From: Collimonas sp. OK412
Lineage (GTDB): Bacteria > Pseudomonadota > Gammaproteobacteria > Burkholderiales > Burkholderiaceae_D
DNA: 64,000 nt
Assembly: GCF_900112135.1 (NCBI RefSeq)
Contig: NZ_FOLC01000025.1
Span: 1 to 64,000 of the forward strand
Direction of reading: 5' to 3'
The notes under the pieces were generated by a model that was not told where the DNA came from, made no database searches, and was given only the letters and a program-made list of their open reading frames with translations. The number at the start of each line of letters is the position of its first letter. Within the stretch, counting starts at the first letter, position 1. Shown piece after piece: positions 7,890-16,800 of the stretch. Both the position numbers and the translations under genes were made by a program.

Positions 7890-8768
7890 TCAACCGGCTG
7901 GCGCCTCCTTGGCATTGCTGGAGATTGCATTCCATGTCTCCTTGTCCTGCATGAGTATCCATATGCCCGTAACCAAAAATCCTAAAAACAGTCCCAATAT
8001 CGCTGCAGTGCCGATTTTTGGGAAAGCAGGATGCGTAGGCACGTAGATGGCGGTCACCGCTCTTGTGTTGAAGGTTCTGTGCGGATCGAGTTTTTCATTC
8101 AGGGCATTGATTTTTTCGCGGAAAATTTGCAGTTCTACCGTGTTGGAACGCAGCATGGAGGCGAGGATGATATCTTCAGAAATGTTTTTTTCAGCGGCTC
8201 CCGAAGCATCCATTCTTTGCCGCAGTTCAAGAAGGATCGCCCGCTCGTCTTCCTTTTTTCCCAGCGCATCCTTTGCGGCGGCAATATCCTCTTTCAATTT
8301 CGCCAGGGACGGCCTCAACAACTCTTCGTGTTCCGTTTGCAGTACCTCGAATGCCCTGCTCAGATTTTCTTTCGCTTCGCTTGGTGTTTGGCCATTGACT
8401 GTCATTTTTACCAGGTCCCCGTCTCTGGTCATGTCGGCAGACAATGTCTTTTTTACGATATTTCTACGCTCATTGGGAAATTCGGCAATCCGAAGCCTTT
8501 GCGATTGCACTACCTTGACCGGGAAATTTGGAAAATTGATGCGCTGGACAACATCGTTGGGTTTTGCCAGTAAATTGGCTGCGGACTCAACTTGTCCTAT
8601 CTTGAAAAGCAAGGTAGCCGGCCATTGCTTCGGTAGCATCAGCGCGATGCCGGCAGCAATCAGTGCCCCCAGCAGAGCGGAAACGGCGAGCGAGCTGAAA
8701 TGCTGTTTTAAAGAGAAAAGTATTGTCGGTGATAAGGTTTCTGTTTTTTTTGTAAGACTCACTCGCAT
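7890..8768 (-). CDS. Wzz-like polysaccharide co-polymerase / chain-length determinant
   Basis: The 292-residue protein has the Wzz/PCP layout: a cytoplasmic N-terminus, a first membrane helix (about 28-50), a large periplasmic region rich in predicted coiled coil (about 150-240, e.g. LAKLKEDIAAAKDALGKKEDERAILLELRQR), and a second membrane helix (about 262-282) close to the C-terminus. A Pro/Gly-containing stretch (PTHPAFPKIG) before the second helix is typical. Such proteins set O-antigen or exopolysaccharide chain length with a Wzy polymerase. No polymerase, flippase or glycosyltransferase lies nearby, so it is an orphan. Confidence 0.75.
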   Translation of the reverse strand: MRVSLTKKTETLSPTILFSLKQHFSSLAVSALLGALIAAGIALMLPKQWPATLLFKIGQVESAANLLAKPNDVVQRINFPNFPVKVVQSQRLRIAEFPNERRNIVKKTLSADMTRDGDLVKMTVNGQTPSEAKENLSRAFEVLQTEHEELLRPSLAKLKEDIAAAKDALGKKEDERAILLELRQRMDASGAAEKNISEDIILASMLRSNTVELQIFREKINALNEKLDPHRTFNTRAVTAIYVPTHPAFPKIGTAAILGLFLGFLVTGIWILMQDKETWNAISSNAKEAPAG

Positions 8769-8888
8769 TTCCCTATTTGCAAAAAATAATTTGCCTGTTT
8801 ATTAAAAACTGTAAGGTTGGGTGCATGGATCAAGATAAAGATTGAGAGATTTCCGGAAAGGTAAAGCACGTCAAGAAAATTTCCGTCT

Positions 8889-9341
8889 TCATTTACTGAC
8901 TAATCCGACCCAATGTGATGTCGACAGCAAAGTATCTTGAGAAATATTATGTTCGACTCGTCTGTAAAAGGTCGCTTTGGCCCCGGCGTAAATAGCCCGC
9001 TTTTCCCTTTTTAAAATGACGCGCTTTCTTTCGTGATCGGCATATTCTGCAATTCTTTCGAGCATTGCCATAAGGGTGTCGTCGCCGTCAACGTTATCTA
9101 CCAATTGCCGCCAGAAATTGGATTCATTCCAGCGCCTGAAGCGCATATAAATATTTGAACGGGCTCCAAACTCTGGCGGCAGATCTACCCAGACGTTGTA
9201 TTTATTGGAAATAAACCACAAAATGGCATCGATGAACTTGCGATTGTTTCTAGCGCGAGCCACTCCCATCCCCATTCCCCGCAAAAAAGGCTCTAACTGC
9301 CGCCACTGGTCATCTCCGAGTTTCATGATTGGATTTTGCAT
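8889..9341 (-). CDS. stand-alone protein with IS5-type transposase N-terminal (DUF4096-like) domain
   Basis: Residues 1-85 match the N-terminal DNA-binding part of IS5-group transposases: WRQLEPFLRG near the start, then RNNRKFIDAILWFISNKYN, WVDLPPEFGARSNIYMRFRRW and FWRQLV. The remaining 65 residues are basic and unlike the DDE domain. No second transposase ORF or terminal repeats flank it. With 150 residues and an intact frame, it may be a domesticated DNA-binding protein rather than a broken insertion sequence. Its codon use is more AT-rich than the genome average. It lies upstream of the wzz-like gene on the same strand. Confidence 0.65.
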   Translation of the reverse strand: MQNPIMKLGDDQWRQLEPFLRGMGMGVARARNNRKFIDAILWFISNKYNVWVDLPPEFGARSNIYMRFRRWNESNFWRQLVDNVDGDDTLMAMLERIAEYADHERKRVILKREKRAIYAGAKATFYRRVEHNISQDTLLSTSHWVGLVSK

Positions 9342-9843
9342 AAAATTTATCGACCTCGCTCTAAGTTAAAAACTGATGTTGATCAGGTTCCTATTGCATT
9401 TGGATGTGGACTTGCGGTGCGGCCAAAACGTTCAAGCGGCGTTTGGCTACAAAAATTCTAACTAAAACAACCGCAGGGAAAATCTTGCTGAAATTAAAGT
9501 CATTGATTTTCATGACAATTCACAAGGTTTCATAGAAGCCCTCCGCTGTGGCCTAAAAAGCGCGTCTCAGGAAATGTGGCCTGGACGGGGGCCTGGATAG
9601 GGAATTCATGCGCAGGCTGGGTGCGGCGATTTTCGGATATTGATTGAAAGAGGCTTTGAAATCATTTTATTGAATCATGCGGTTTCACAGCTTTGACGGT
9701 TGCCGCAAGTTTTCAGAAAATCGAGGGCTATTAAAAAACAAGCCAGGCGGTTGCAAACTGGTTCATGAAACGACGACTCGGTATTTATGTTTTGCGCATC
9801 CTCGGTCAAATCGAATTCCGATAATCTCGCCGGCCCCCATGGA
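9342..9843. other. intergenic, nothing recognised
   Basis: About 500 bp of mixed composition between two minus-strand genes. Short ORFs on both strands lack ribosome sites and domains. No strong terminator hairpin or repeat was seen by eye. It probably contains the promoter of the transposase-derived gene near 9345-9400. Confidence 0.4.
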
Positions 9844-10971
9844 TTATTTAAAATCCCATTTCATCTGGTTGGCGATAGAGATATTCCGGGTGCTGGTCGC
9901 GCACAAGCCGATATATTCCGTCAATGGCGGTGCGCTGGCCACGCCTTCAGCCAGCAGGTTGCGGTTGCTGAAGACGTAATTGAGCCTGGCGAATTCCCCA
10001 TATAGTTTCAAAGCCTTGGCCAGCAGCCGCGGATTGCAGTCGGGAATGCGGACCTTGATGCGCGGTATCAGCTGGTCTATCTGTCCGACTTCGATCCGCT
10101 CATAGTCGCGGCCATACACCCCCTTGCGCCCGCCGGCCGCCAGCGCCAGGTCGAGCTGGCGGAAGGAGCGGCTGGACTGGATCCCGGCCGACAGGTGGAA
10201 CACCGGCTGCGCCAGGGTTTCCTTGAGTGCCAGGTGCAGGATGGCGCGGGCGCACCAGTCCACCGGCACGACATCGATCTTGTCATCCAGCGAGGTGGTC
10301 AGCACGCCGAGTTTCTGCCACACCATGAACACCCAGAAAATGCTTTGCGACGGCGTACAGCCGAGCCGGGTATGGCCGACCACGATGGAGGGGCGCAGCA
10401 CCACCAGCGGCAGGTCGGGAAAATGTTCCCGCAGGCGTCGTTCGCCGATGGCTTTGGAACGGGTGTACGGCACCAGGTGGTGTTCCTGCGCCAGCGGCAG
10501 GCTGAGCATTTCGGGAATGCTGTTGTCAGCCGCGGAATGGCTGCCGCAAGCCATGGCGGTGCCTATATAGAGGAAACGCCGCAGCCGCGGCCGGCCTTCC
10601 ATCAGCGCCGCCAGCGCCAGCGTGCCGTCAATATTGGTTTTTTCCAGCGCCGGATGGTCGGCGAACGTCGCCAGCGCCGCGCAGTGGATCACGGTCGACA
10701 CCTGTTCCAGGCGCGGATCGAGGGCGACGCCGGCCAGCTCCGGCAACTCGGCGCACAGCACCTGCTGCGAACTCAGCTGCGCCAGGTCGGCGTCGCTGGC
10801 GCCGATCTGCTTGAGCTGGATCCACAGGCGTTCCAGGGCCTGCCTCGGATTCGGCGCCCGCACCATCAGCAGCAGGCGATGCGCCAGCCCGGCCTGGATC
10901 GCTTCCACCGCGGTGGCGCTGCCCAGGAAACCGGTGGCGCCGGTGATCAGGATCAGGTCGTCGCTGGCCAT
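9844..10971 (-). CDS. SDR-family reductase, thioester-reductase / NAD_binding_4 type
   Basis: The 375-residue protein begins with the Rossmann motif ITGATGFLGSATA and has the extended-SDR catalytic pair Y-x3-K (VPYTRSKAIGERR), preceded by a strand with the usual Ser/Thr region (LYIGTAMACGSHS). Its length and the internal VVLRPSIVVGHTRLG and DVVPVDW segments fit NAD_binding_4 proteins, which reduce acyl-CoA or carrier-bound acyl groups. The ATG at 10971 starts two bases after the stop of a 48-codon ORF, so translation may be coupled; a TTG three codons earlier is an alternative. No carrier or synthetase gene is adjacent, so the substrate is open. Confidence 0.8.
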   Translation of the reverse strand: MASDDLILITGATGFLGSATAVEAIQAGLAHRLLLMVRAPNPRQALERLWIQLKQIGASDADLAQLSSQQVLCAELPELAGVALDPRLEQVSTVIHCAALATFADHPALEKTNIDGTLALAALMEGRPRLRRFLYIGTAMACGSHSAADNSIPEMLSLPLAQEHHLVPYTRSKAIGERRLREHFPDLPLVVLRPSIVVGHTRLGCTPSQSIFWVFMVWQKLGVLTTSLDDKIDVVPVDWCARAILHLALKETLAQPVFHLSAGIQSSRSFRQLDLALAAGGRKGVYGRDYERIEVGQIDQLIPRIKVRIPDCNPRLLAKALKLYGEFARLNYVFSNRNLLAEGVASAPPLTEYIGLCATSTRNISIANQMKWDFK

Positions 10972-10973
10972 GT

Positions 10974-11120
10974 TCAGCAACTGGTGACGTACGCGGCGGC
11001 CAAGGTGTGCAGCGTCCAGTTCTTGTCGGACTGGCGGTTCCAGCCAAGGCTGGCGCTCACTTCGTATAGCCCGCTATTGGGCTCGAAAGCGGCGTAGCCG
11101 GAATTGAGAGGTTTTTTCAT
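10974..11120 (-). CDS. 48-residue hypothetical protein preceding the SDR gene
   Basis: An ATG-initiated frame encodes 48 residues (MKKPLNSGYAAFEPNSGLYE at the start, ending AAYVTSC) and ends two bases before the SDR start. Codon use is like real genes here. No domain is recognised; the motif SASLGWNRQSDKNWTLH gives no clear family. It could be a true small protein coupled to the reductase or a fragment of a longer ancestor. The MITE lies 41 bp upstream, so its promoter region may have been altered by that insertion. Confidence 0.45.
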   Translation of the reverse strand: MKKPLNSGYAAFEPNSGLYEVSASLGWNRQSDKNWTLHTLAAAYVTSC

Positions 11121-11160
11121 TGTCGGCTTTCTAATCGTATTGTGCACGCTGTGCTGCTAG

Positions 11161-11435
11161 GGCCTGTTAACACTTAATTTGGGAGTGCGAACGCGCGGCA
11201 GGCGTTGCAGGCCTAGGCGCGGCGACGCGACGTAGCGGTGCTACGGCAAGGAGCGGATGGCCGCCCCGAGCAACAACGGCATGCGACGCCTGCAGCCGTT
11301 CCCGGAGGGTTCAAGCCAAAACGTGCGCTGGCGGCGTTGCATGGCTTGCTGGGGCACCAGCCCCAGCTGCGCCACGCGCCTTGCCACCACACGTTTTGGC
11401 TTGAACGCATCTCCCAAATTAAGTGTTAACAGGCC
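11161..11435. mobile_element. MITE-like element with perfect 25-bp terminal inverted repeats
   Basis: A 275-bp segment is bounded by perfect 25-bp inverted repeats (11161-11185 and 11411-11435, outer end GGCCTGTTAACACTTAATTT). CTAG flanks both sides (11157-11160 and 11436-11439); being palindromic, it either extends the repeats to 29 bp or is a 4-bp target duplication. CTAG fits the YTAR duplications of IS5-family elements. The GC-rich core has no credible gene. A full-length relative elsewhere in the genome would have to supply transposase. It lies in the divergent space between the SDR locus and the following two-component system. Confidence 0.75.
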
Positions 11436-11593
11436 CTAGGGAATGGCCATGCCGGATCGGTCAAGCAAGTAGTATCCGCGAGCGATATGAAGGAAACATG
11501 AGCCATTCGTTAACGTTTGCTGAAGACGCCATGACCCGTTTAAAAGCAGACCCTTCAGCTTTTCTTCACGTTAGAGTGTTTAAATACGGGCTT

Positions 11594-12277
11594 ATGAAAA
11601 TACTGTTGATCGAAGACGACCTTGACCTCGGCAACGGCGTGCGCATCGCCTTGTCCGACCACGGCATGGACGTGGTGTGGGTGCGCCAGCTGGAGGATGC
11701 GCTGCGCCACCTGGAATCCGACGCCTGCGACCTGGTGCTGCTCGACCTCGGCTTGCCCGACGGCGACGGCCTGAGCCTGCTGACCCGCTTGCGCCGCGAC
11801 AAGAAGGGCCTGCCGGTGATCATCCTGAGCGCCCGCGATGCGGTCAGCGACCGCCTGCTCGGCCTCGACAGCGGCGCCGACGATTACCTGGTCAAGCCCT
11901 TCGTGCTGGCTGAACTGCTGTCGCGCGTGCGCGCCCTGGCGCGGCGCAGCTACGGCTTCGATGGCGAAACCATGGAACTGCGCGGCCTGTCGCTGCATGC
12001 GCCGACCCGCCGCGTCACCGTGCAAGAGCGGCCGGTGGAGCTCACCGCCAGCGAATACGCCTTGCTCAGCACCTTGCTGATCCGCGCCGACCGCGTGGTG
12101 ACGCGCCGCATCCTGGAAGACCTGGCGCTGCCCGGCGGCCAGGGCAACGCCAGCAACACCCTGGATGTGCACATGGCGAACCTGCGGCGCAAGATCGGCG
12201 ACGGCTATATCCGCACCGTGCGCGGCGTCGGTTTCGTGATAGACCTGCAGGCGCCGGCCCGCAGCGCCCGCAAATGA
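11594..12277 (+). CDS. OmpR-family response regulator (QseB/PmrA-like)
   Basis: The 227-residue product has a receiver domain with D8-D9, phospho-acceptor D51 (LLDLGLPDGDG) and K101 (LVKPF), followed by an OmpR winged-helix domain (about 125-220; LTASEYALLSTLL, NTLDVHMANLRRKI, TVRGVGFVI). The ATG at 11594 is chosen because the receiver starts at the first residue; the frame is open for 57 codons upstream, running into the MITE. The kinase gene overlaps its end by four bases. The downstream A2M gene may or may not be a target. Confidence 0.93.
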   Translation: MKILLIEDDLDLGNGVRIALSDHGMDVVWVRQLEDALRHLESDACDLVLLDLGLPDGDGLSLLTRLRRDKKGLPVIILSARDAVSDRLLGLDSGADDYLVKPFVLAELLSRVRALARRSYGFDGETMELRGLSLHAPTRRVTVQERPVELTASEYALLSTLLIRADRVVTRRILEDLALPGGQGNASNTLDVHMANLRRKIGDGYIRTVRGVGFVIDLQAPARSARK

Positions 12278-13668
12278 TGCGCCGCTGGTGGAGCGGGCTG
12301 GCGCGGCCGACCCTGGTGCGGCGCCTGCTGCTGGCGCAGATGCTGCTGCTGACGCTGTTATGGAGCCTGTTCATCGGCTACGCCATGTTCGAGACCAGCC
12401 GGGCGCCCGGCCCGATCAGCCTTGACCGCACGTATGAGGCAATATTCGGCGTTGTCGAGAACCTGGCCGACAATCCCGAGCGCCAGCACAATGTGCTGCG
12501 CCTGATCGACCAGGCGGTGCGCGAAGGCTACGGCGTCGGCGGCAATACGCCGAAGCTGTCGCCCAGCATCCAGGTGCGGCAAGCCGGGAAACTGATTTAC
12601 CAGTCCGAGGATACGCCAGGCGGCATCCGCAACCGGCGCCTCGGCCAGCCGGAAACCCTGTACGTCGACGGCGTGCGCTGGCGCGCCCGCACCGTGCAAT
12701 CGCGGCAGTCCGATACCAGCGTCACCATGATCGTGCCGGCGGACGGCATGGAAATGCTGATCGACATGAATTCGCGCGGCTATTATTCCTTGCCCTTGTT
12801 GATCAGCCTGCCGTTCCTGCTGCTGCCGGCCTGGCTGTCGATCCGCATGGCCTTGCGTCCCTGGAGCCGGGTGGCGCGCGAAGTGGCCGCGCGCGGTCCG
12901 CAGAACCTGGCGCCCCTGGAATACAAGCCCAAGCACCTGGAACTGAGTTCCATGGTGGACCGGATCAACGCCTTGCTGCAGCGCATGAGCGACAGCGTGG
13001 AGCGGGAACGTAATTTCATCGCCGACGCCGCGCATGAACTGCGTACCCCGCTGGCCGCCATGCGGGTCAATGTGGAAGCCTTGCAAAGCCAGGCCGGCAA
13101 CCAGCGCCAGCAGGAACTGCTGGCGGGGATATTGAGCAGCAACAGCCGCGCCACCAGGCTGGTCGGCCAGCTGCTGATGCTGATGCGCAGCGATCCCACC
13201 GCCAGCATCGCGCTGGAGCGGCTCGACCTCGGCGTGCTGCTGCAGGACCGGCTGGCCGTCTTGTCGAACCTGGCCCAGCTGCGGCAGATCGAGCTGGAGC
13301 TGACGTCCGAAGGCCAGTGCTACATCCTCGGCCATCGCGACAGCCTGGTGTCGCTGATCGACAACCTGGTCGACAATGCGATCAAATACAGCCCGCCGGG
13401 CGCTACCGTGTTCGTCAGCCTGCACAGCAACCTGACCCAGGTCGTGCTGAACGTGGCGGACCAGGGACCGGGCATTGCGCCGGCGCTGCGCGAACGCGTG
13501 TTCGACCGGTTTTTCCGCAATCCGGACCAGACCCAGAGCGGCAGCGGGCTGGGCCTGACTATCGTCAAGTCGGTGGCGCACCAGCACGGCGCGTTTATCC
13601 GGCTCGATGCCGCCGATGACGACCAGGGCTTGCAGGTCGAAGTCAGGTTTCCGTGGGCATCGGCATGA
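12274..13668 (+). CDS. QseC-like sensor histidine kinase
   Basis: The 464-residue kinase has membrane helices at about 17-37 and 168-188 flanking a periplasmic sensor of about 130 residues. A HAMP-like linker follows, then HisKA with H254 (ADAAHELRTPLAAMR), and an HATPase domain with the N box (LIDNLVDNAIKYSPPG), DQGPGIAP and GSGLGLTIV. The start overlaps the regulator stop (ATGATG/TGA), so a start three bases later is equally possible. It forms a two-gene system with the regulator and resembles the kinase at 52390-53703 in layout. Confidence 0.92.
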   Translation: MMRRWWSGLARPTLVRRLLLAQMLLLTLLWSLFIGYAMFETSRAPGPISLDRTYEAIFGVVENLADNPERQHNVLRLIDQAVREGYGVGGNTPKLSPSIQVRQAGKLIYQSEDTPGGIRNRRLGQPETLYVDGVRWRARTVQSRQSDTSVTMIVPADGMEMLIDMNSRGYYSLPLLISLPFLLLPAWLSIRMALRPWSRVAREVAARGPQNLAPLEYKPKHLELSSMVDRINALLQRMSDSVERERNFIADAAHELRTPLAAMRVNVEALQSQAGNQRQQELLAGILSSNSRATRLVGQLLMLMRSDPTASIALERLDLGVLLQDRLAVLSNLAQLRQIELELTSEGQCYILGHRDSLVSLIDNLVDNAIKYSPPGATVFVSLHSNLTQVVLNVADQGPGIAPALRERVFDRFFRNPDQTQSGSGLGLTIVKSVAHQHGAFIRLDAADDDQGLQVEVRFPWASA

Positions 13669-13801
13669 ACGCGACGCCGGGACCGCAGCGGCAAAAAGAC
13701 AACAGGGTAGTGTTGTTTAAACGATAAAATTGCCATATAGACATAGAGATGCTGTATCCTCGCGAAGTCATATTTCATCTTTTCCTAGCCCGAGGATTGT
13801 C

Positions 13802-16800
13802 ATGCAAGCAGCGACACAACGAAAGAAAACCAGCAACAGCGCCGTGCGCTTTCCGGGGCTGTTTTTTTTCGGCCGCAAACTCTGCGGCGCGCGCAATGCG
13901 CTGGCGCTGCTGGCGGTGCTGATGGCCGGCCAGGCGGCGCAAACCGCCTATGCGGCCGGCATCAACAGCTTTTCACCGCAGGGCGAGGTCGTCCAGGTGC
14001 GCCAGGTGCGGGTGAATTTCTCGGAAGCCGCCATCAAGTTCGGCGACCCGAAATCGCCCACGCCGTTCGACATCAGCTGTTCCGAGGCCGGCAGCGGGCG
14101 CTGGGCCGACGAGCGCAACTGGATCTACGATTTCGTGCGCGACGTGCCGCCGGGAACGCGCTGCGGCTTTACCGTGAAGACCGGGTTCAAGCTGCTGTCC
14201 GGCGCCGCGGTCAGCGGCAAGACCGTATTCCAGTTCAATACCGGCGGTCCGGCCGTGGTCGACATCATGCCGCGCGGCGACAGGATCGAAGAAGAGCAAG
14301 CCTTCATCCTGATACAGAACGGCGCCGCCACCAGCGACAGCATCCTGAAGCACGTGTACTGCCAGGCCGAGGGCGTGCATGAACGGATCCCGGTCAAGTT
14401 CATCGCCGGCGCCGAACGCAAGCAGCTGCTCGATCATTTCGCCGACAAGATCAATCCTGACCGGGTCAGCACCTTGCAATGCCAGCAGCGCTTGCCTAAC
14501 GACGGCGCGGTCAGCCTGACCTGGGACAAGGGCGTGAGCACCGCTTCAGGCATCGCCAGCAGCCAGCCGCAAGTCTTCAAATTCAAGGTGCGGCCGACCT
14601 TTACCGCCAGCGTCAGCTGCGAGCGTGAGAACGCCAATGCTGCCTGCGCGCCTATCCTGCCGCTGCGCATCCTGTTTACCGCGCCGGTGCCGCGCAAGCT
14701 GGCGGAAGGCGTGACGCTGAACGCATCCAACGGCAAGCTGAAGCCATTTTTTGAAAAGAACGATACCGACGACACGGTGTCGCAGCTGACCTTCAAGCCG
14801 CCGTTTGCCGAGAAGGCGGAACTCAGTGTTGATTTGCCATCCGGTTTCCAGGACGAGAACGGCCGGCCGCTGTCGAACGCTGCTGCGTTTCCGCTGAAGG
14901 TGCGGATGGCGGATTATCCGCCGCTGGCGAAATTTCCCTCGGCGCCGTTTGGTATTATCGAGCTCAACGCCGACGCTACCTTGCCGGTCACCCTGCGCAG
15001 CGTCGAAACCGGCATGCTGGCCCGCAGCGCCGACGGCAAGGTCAATCCCGGCACGGTCAGCAACCTGAAAGTCAACGACGACCAGAACATCATCGCCTGG
15101 CTGACCAAGCTCAGGAAATATCACGAAACCACGATCACCATCAACAAGAAACAGGTGGAAACCCGCAGCATCGGTCTGCTGGCGAAGCAGGCCGGGGCCA
15201 AGATCCTGGACCTGCCGCCGTCGCCGGACAGCAAGGATGGCGTGCGGCCGTTTGAAGTCATCGGCATTCCGCTCAAGGATCCGGGTTTCTACGTGGTTGA
15301 GCTGGAATCGCAAAAACTGGGCGCCTCCTTGCTAGGCAAAGCCGCGCCCATGTATGTGCGCACCAGCGCGCTGGTGACCAACCTGTCGGTGCACGTCAAG
15401 ATAGGCCGCCAGAACGGCGCGGTGTGGGTCACCACGCTGGACAGCGCCAAGCCGGTGGCCGACGCCGACGTGCGGATTTCCGATTGCCGCGGCACCGAGC
15501 TGTGGCGCGGCAGGACCGACAAGACCGGGATTGCCATGGTGCCGGAGTTTCCGCTGGACGGTTGCCGCAACGGCGACGGCAACCAGCCGGGGCATATCGA
15601 CGGATTTTTCGTCAGCGCCCGCAAGACCGACGACAAAGGCCGCGCCGACATGGCTTTTGCGCTGACATCGTGGAACGACGGCATCGAATCCTGGCGCTTC
15701 AACTTGCCGATGGATTACGACAAGTCTGCTACCGTGCGCGCCCATACAATATTTGACCGGACCTTGTTCCGTGCCGGCGAAACGGTATCGATGAAACACG
15801 TGATCCGCACCGAGACCATGCAGGGTTTCGGCCTGCTGCCGACTGACAAGCTGCCGACCCGGGTGCGCATCACCCACCAGGGCAGCGGCCAGGAATACCA
15901 GTTTGCGCTGAACTGGCGCGGCCAGAAGAATGCCGAAACCGTGTTCCAGGTGCCGAAGGAAGCCAAGCTGGGCAGCTACGAAGTGGTGCTGGACGGCGGC
16001 AAGGTGAAGAGCGGCGTCATTGGCGGCGACGCCGATGCGGACGCTGATTCCGACGCCGACTCCGAGAGCGGAGGCTATGATGAAAACCGCCGCAGCTACA
16101 GCAGCGGCAGTTTCCGCGTCGAAGAATTCCGCCTGCCGTTGCTGCAGGGACGCATTACGCCGCCCAAGACCCTGGTAGCGCCGAAAGAAGTACCGCTTGC
16201 CGTGCAGCTCAATTACCTGAACGGCGGCGGCGCTTCCGGCCAGGCGGTGCACATCACCAGCCTGTTGCGCGGCAAGGCGGTTAGTTTCTCCGGCTACGAC
16301 GGTTATTCCTTTGCCGCTGGGCGCAACGATGAAGACAGCAGCGCCGACAGCCAGAAAATCGTCGCCGACAAACTGCCGGTGACCCTGGACAAGGCCGGCG
16401 CCGGCAAGACCGTGGTGAAGGACATGCCGGCAGTCACGGTGCCGAAGGAATTGCTGACGGAAATGACGTATGCCGATCCTAACGGCGAAATCCAGACCGT
16501 ATCAAGCGTGACGCCGGTCTGGCCTGCGGCAGTGGTGGTCGGCCTGAAAGCGGGGGAGTGGGTTTCGGTCAAGAAGAAACTGACGCTGACGGCGGTTGCC
16601 CTCAATCCGGCCGGGCAGCCGCAAGCCGGCGTGCCGATCGAGATCAGCGGAACCAGCAAGCAGACCAATTCGCATCGCAAGCGCATGGTGGGCGGATTCT
16701 ACGCATACGAAAACACCACCAGCGGCAGCGACCTGGGAGCGCTGTGTTCGGGCAAGACCGACGCCCGCGGCTTGATGATCTGCACCGTGGAATTGCAAGA

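Noticed and set aside
9677-9979. 100-codon plus-strand ORF upstream and over the SDR 3' end
   Set aside because: Its second half is antisense to the SDR gene and its first half has no support.
11213-11429. ORFs inside the MITE on both strands
   Set aside because: Short, Arg/Cys/Trp-rich and without similarity to transposase motifs; they are by-products of GC-rich DNA.
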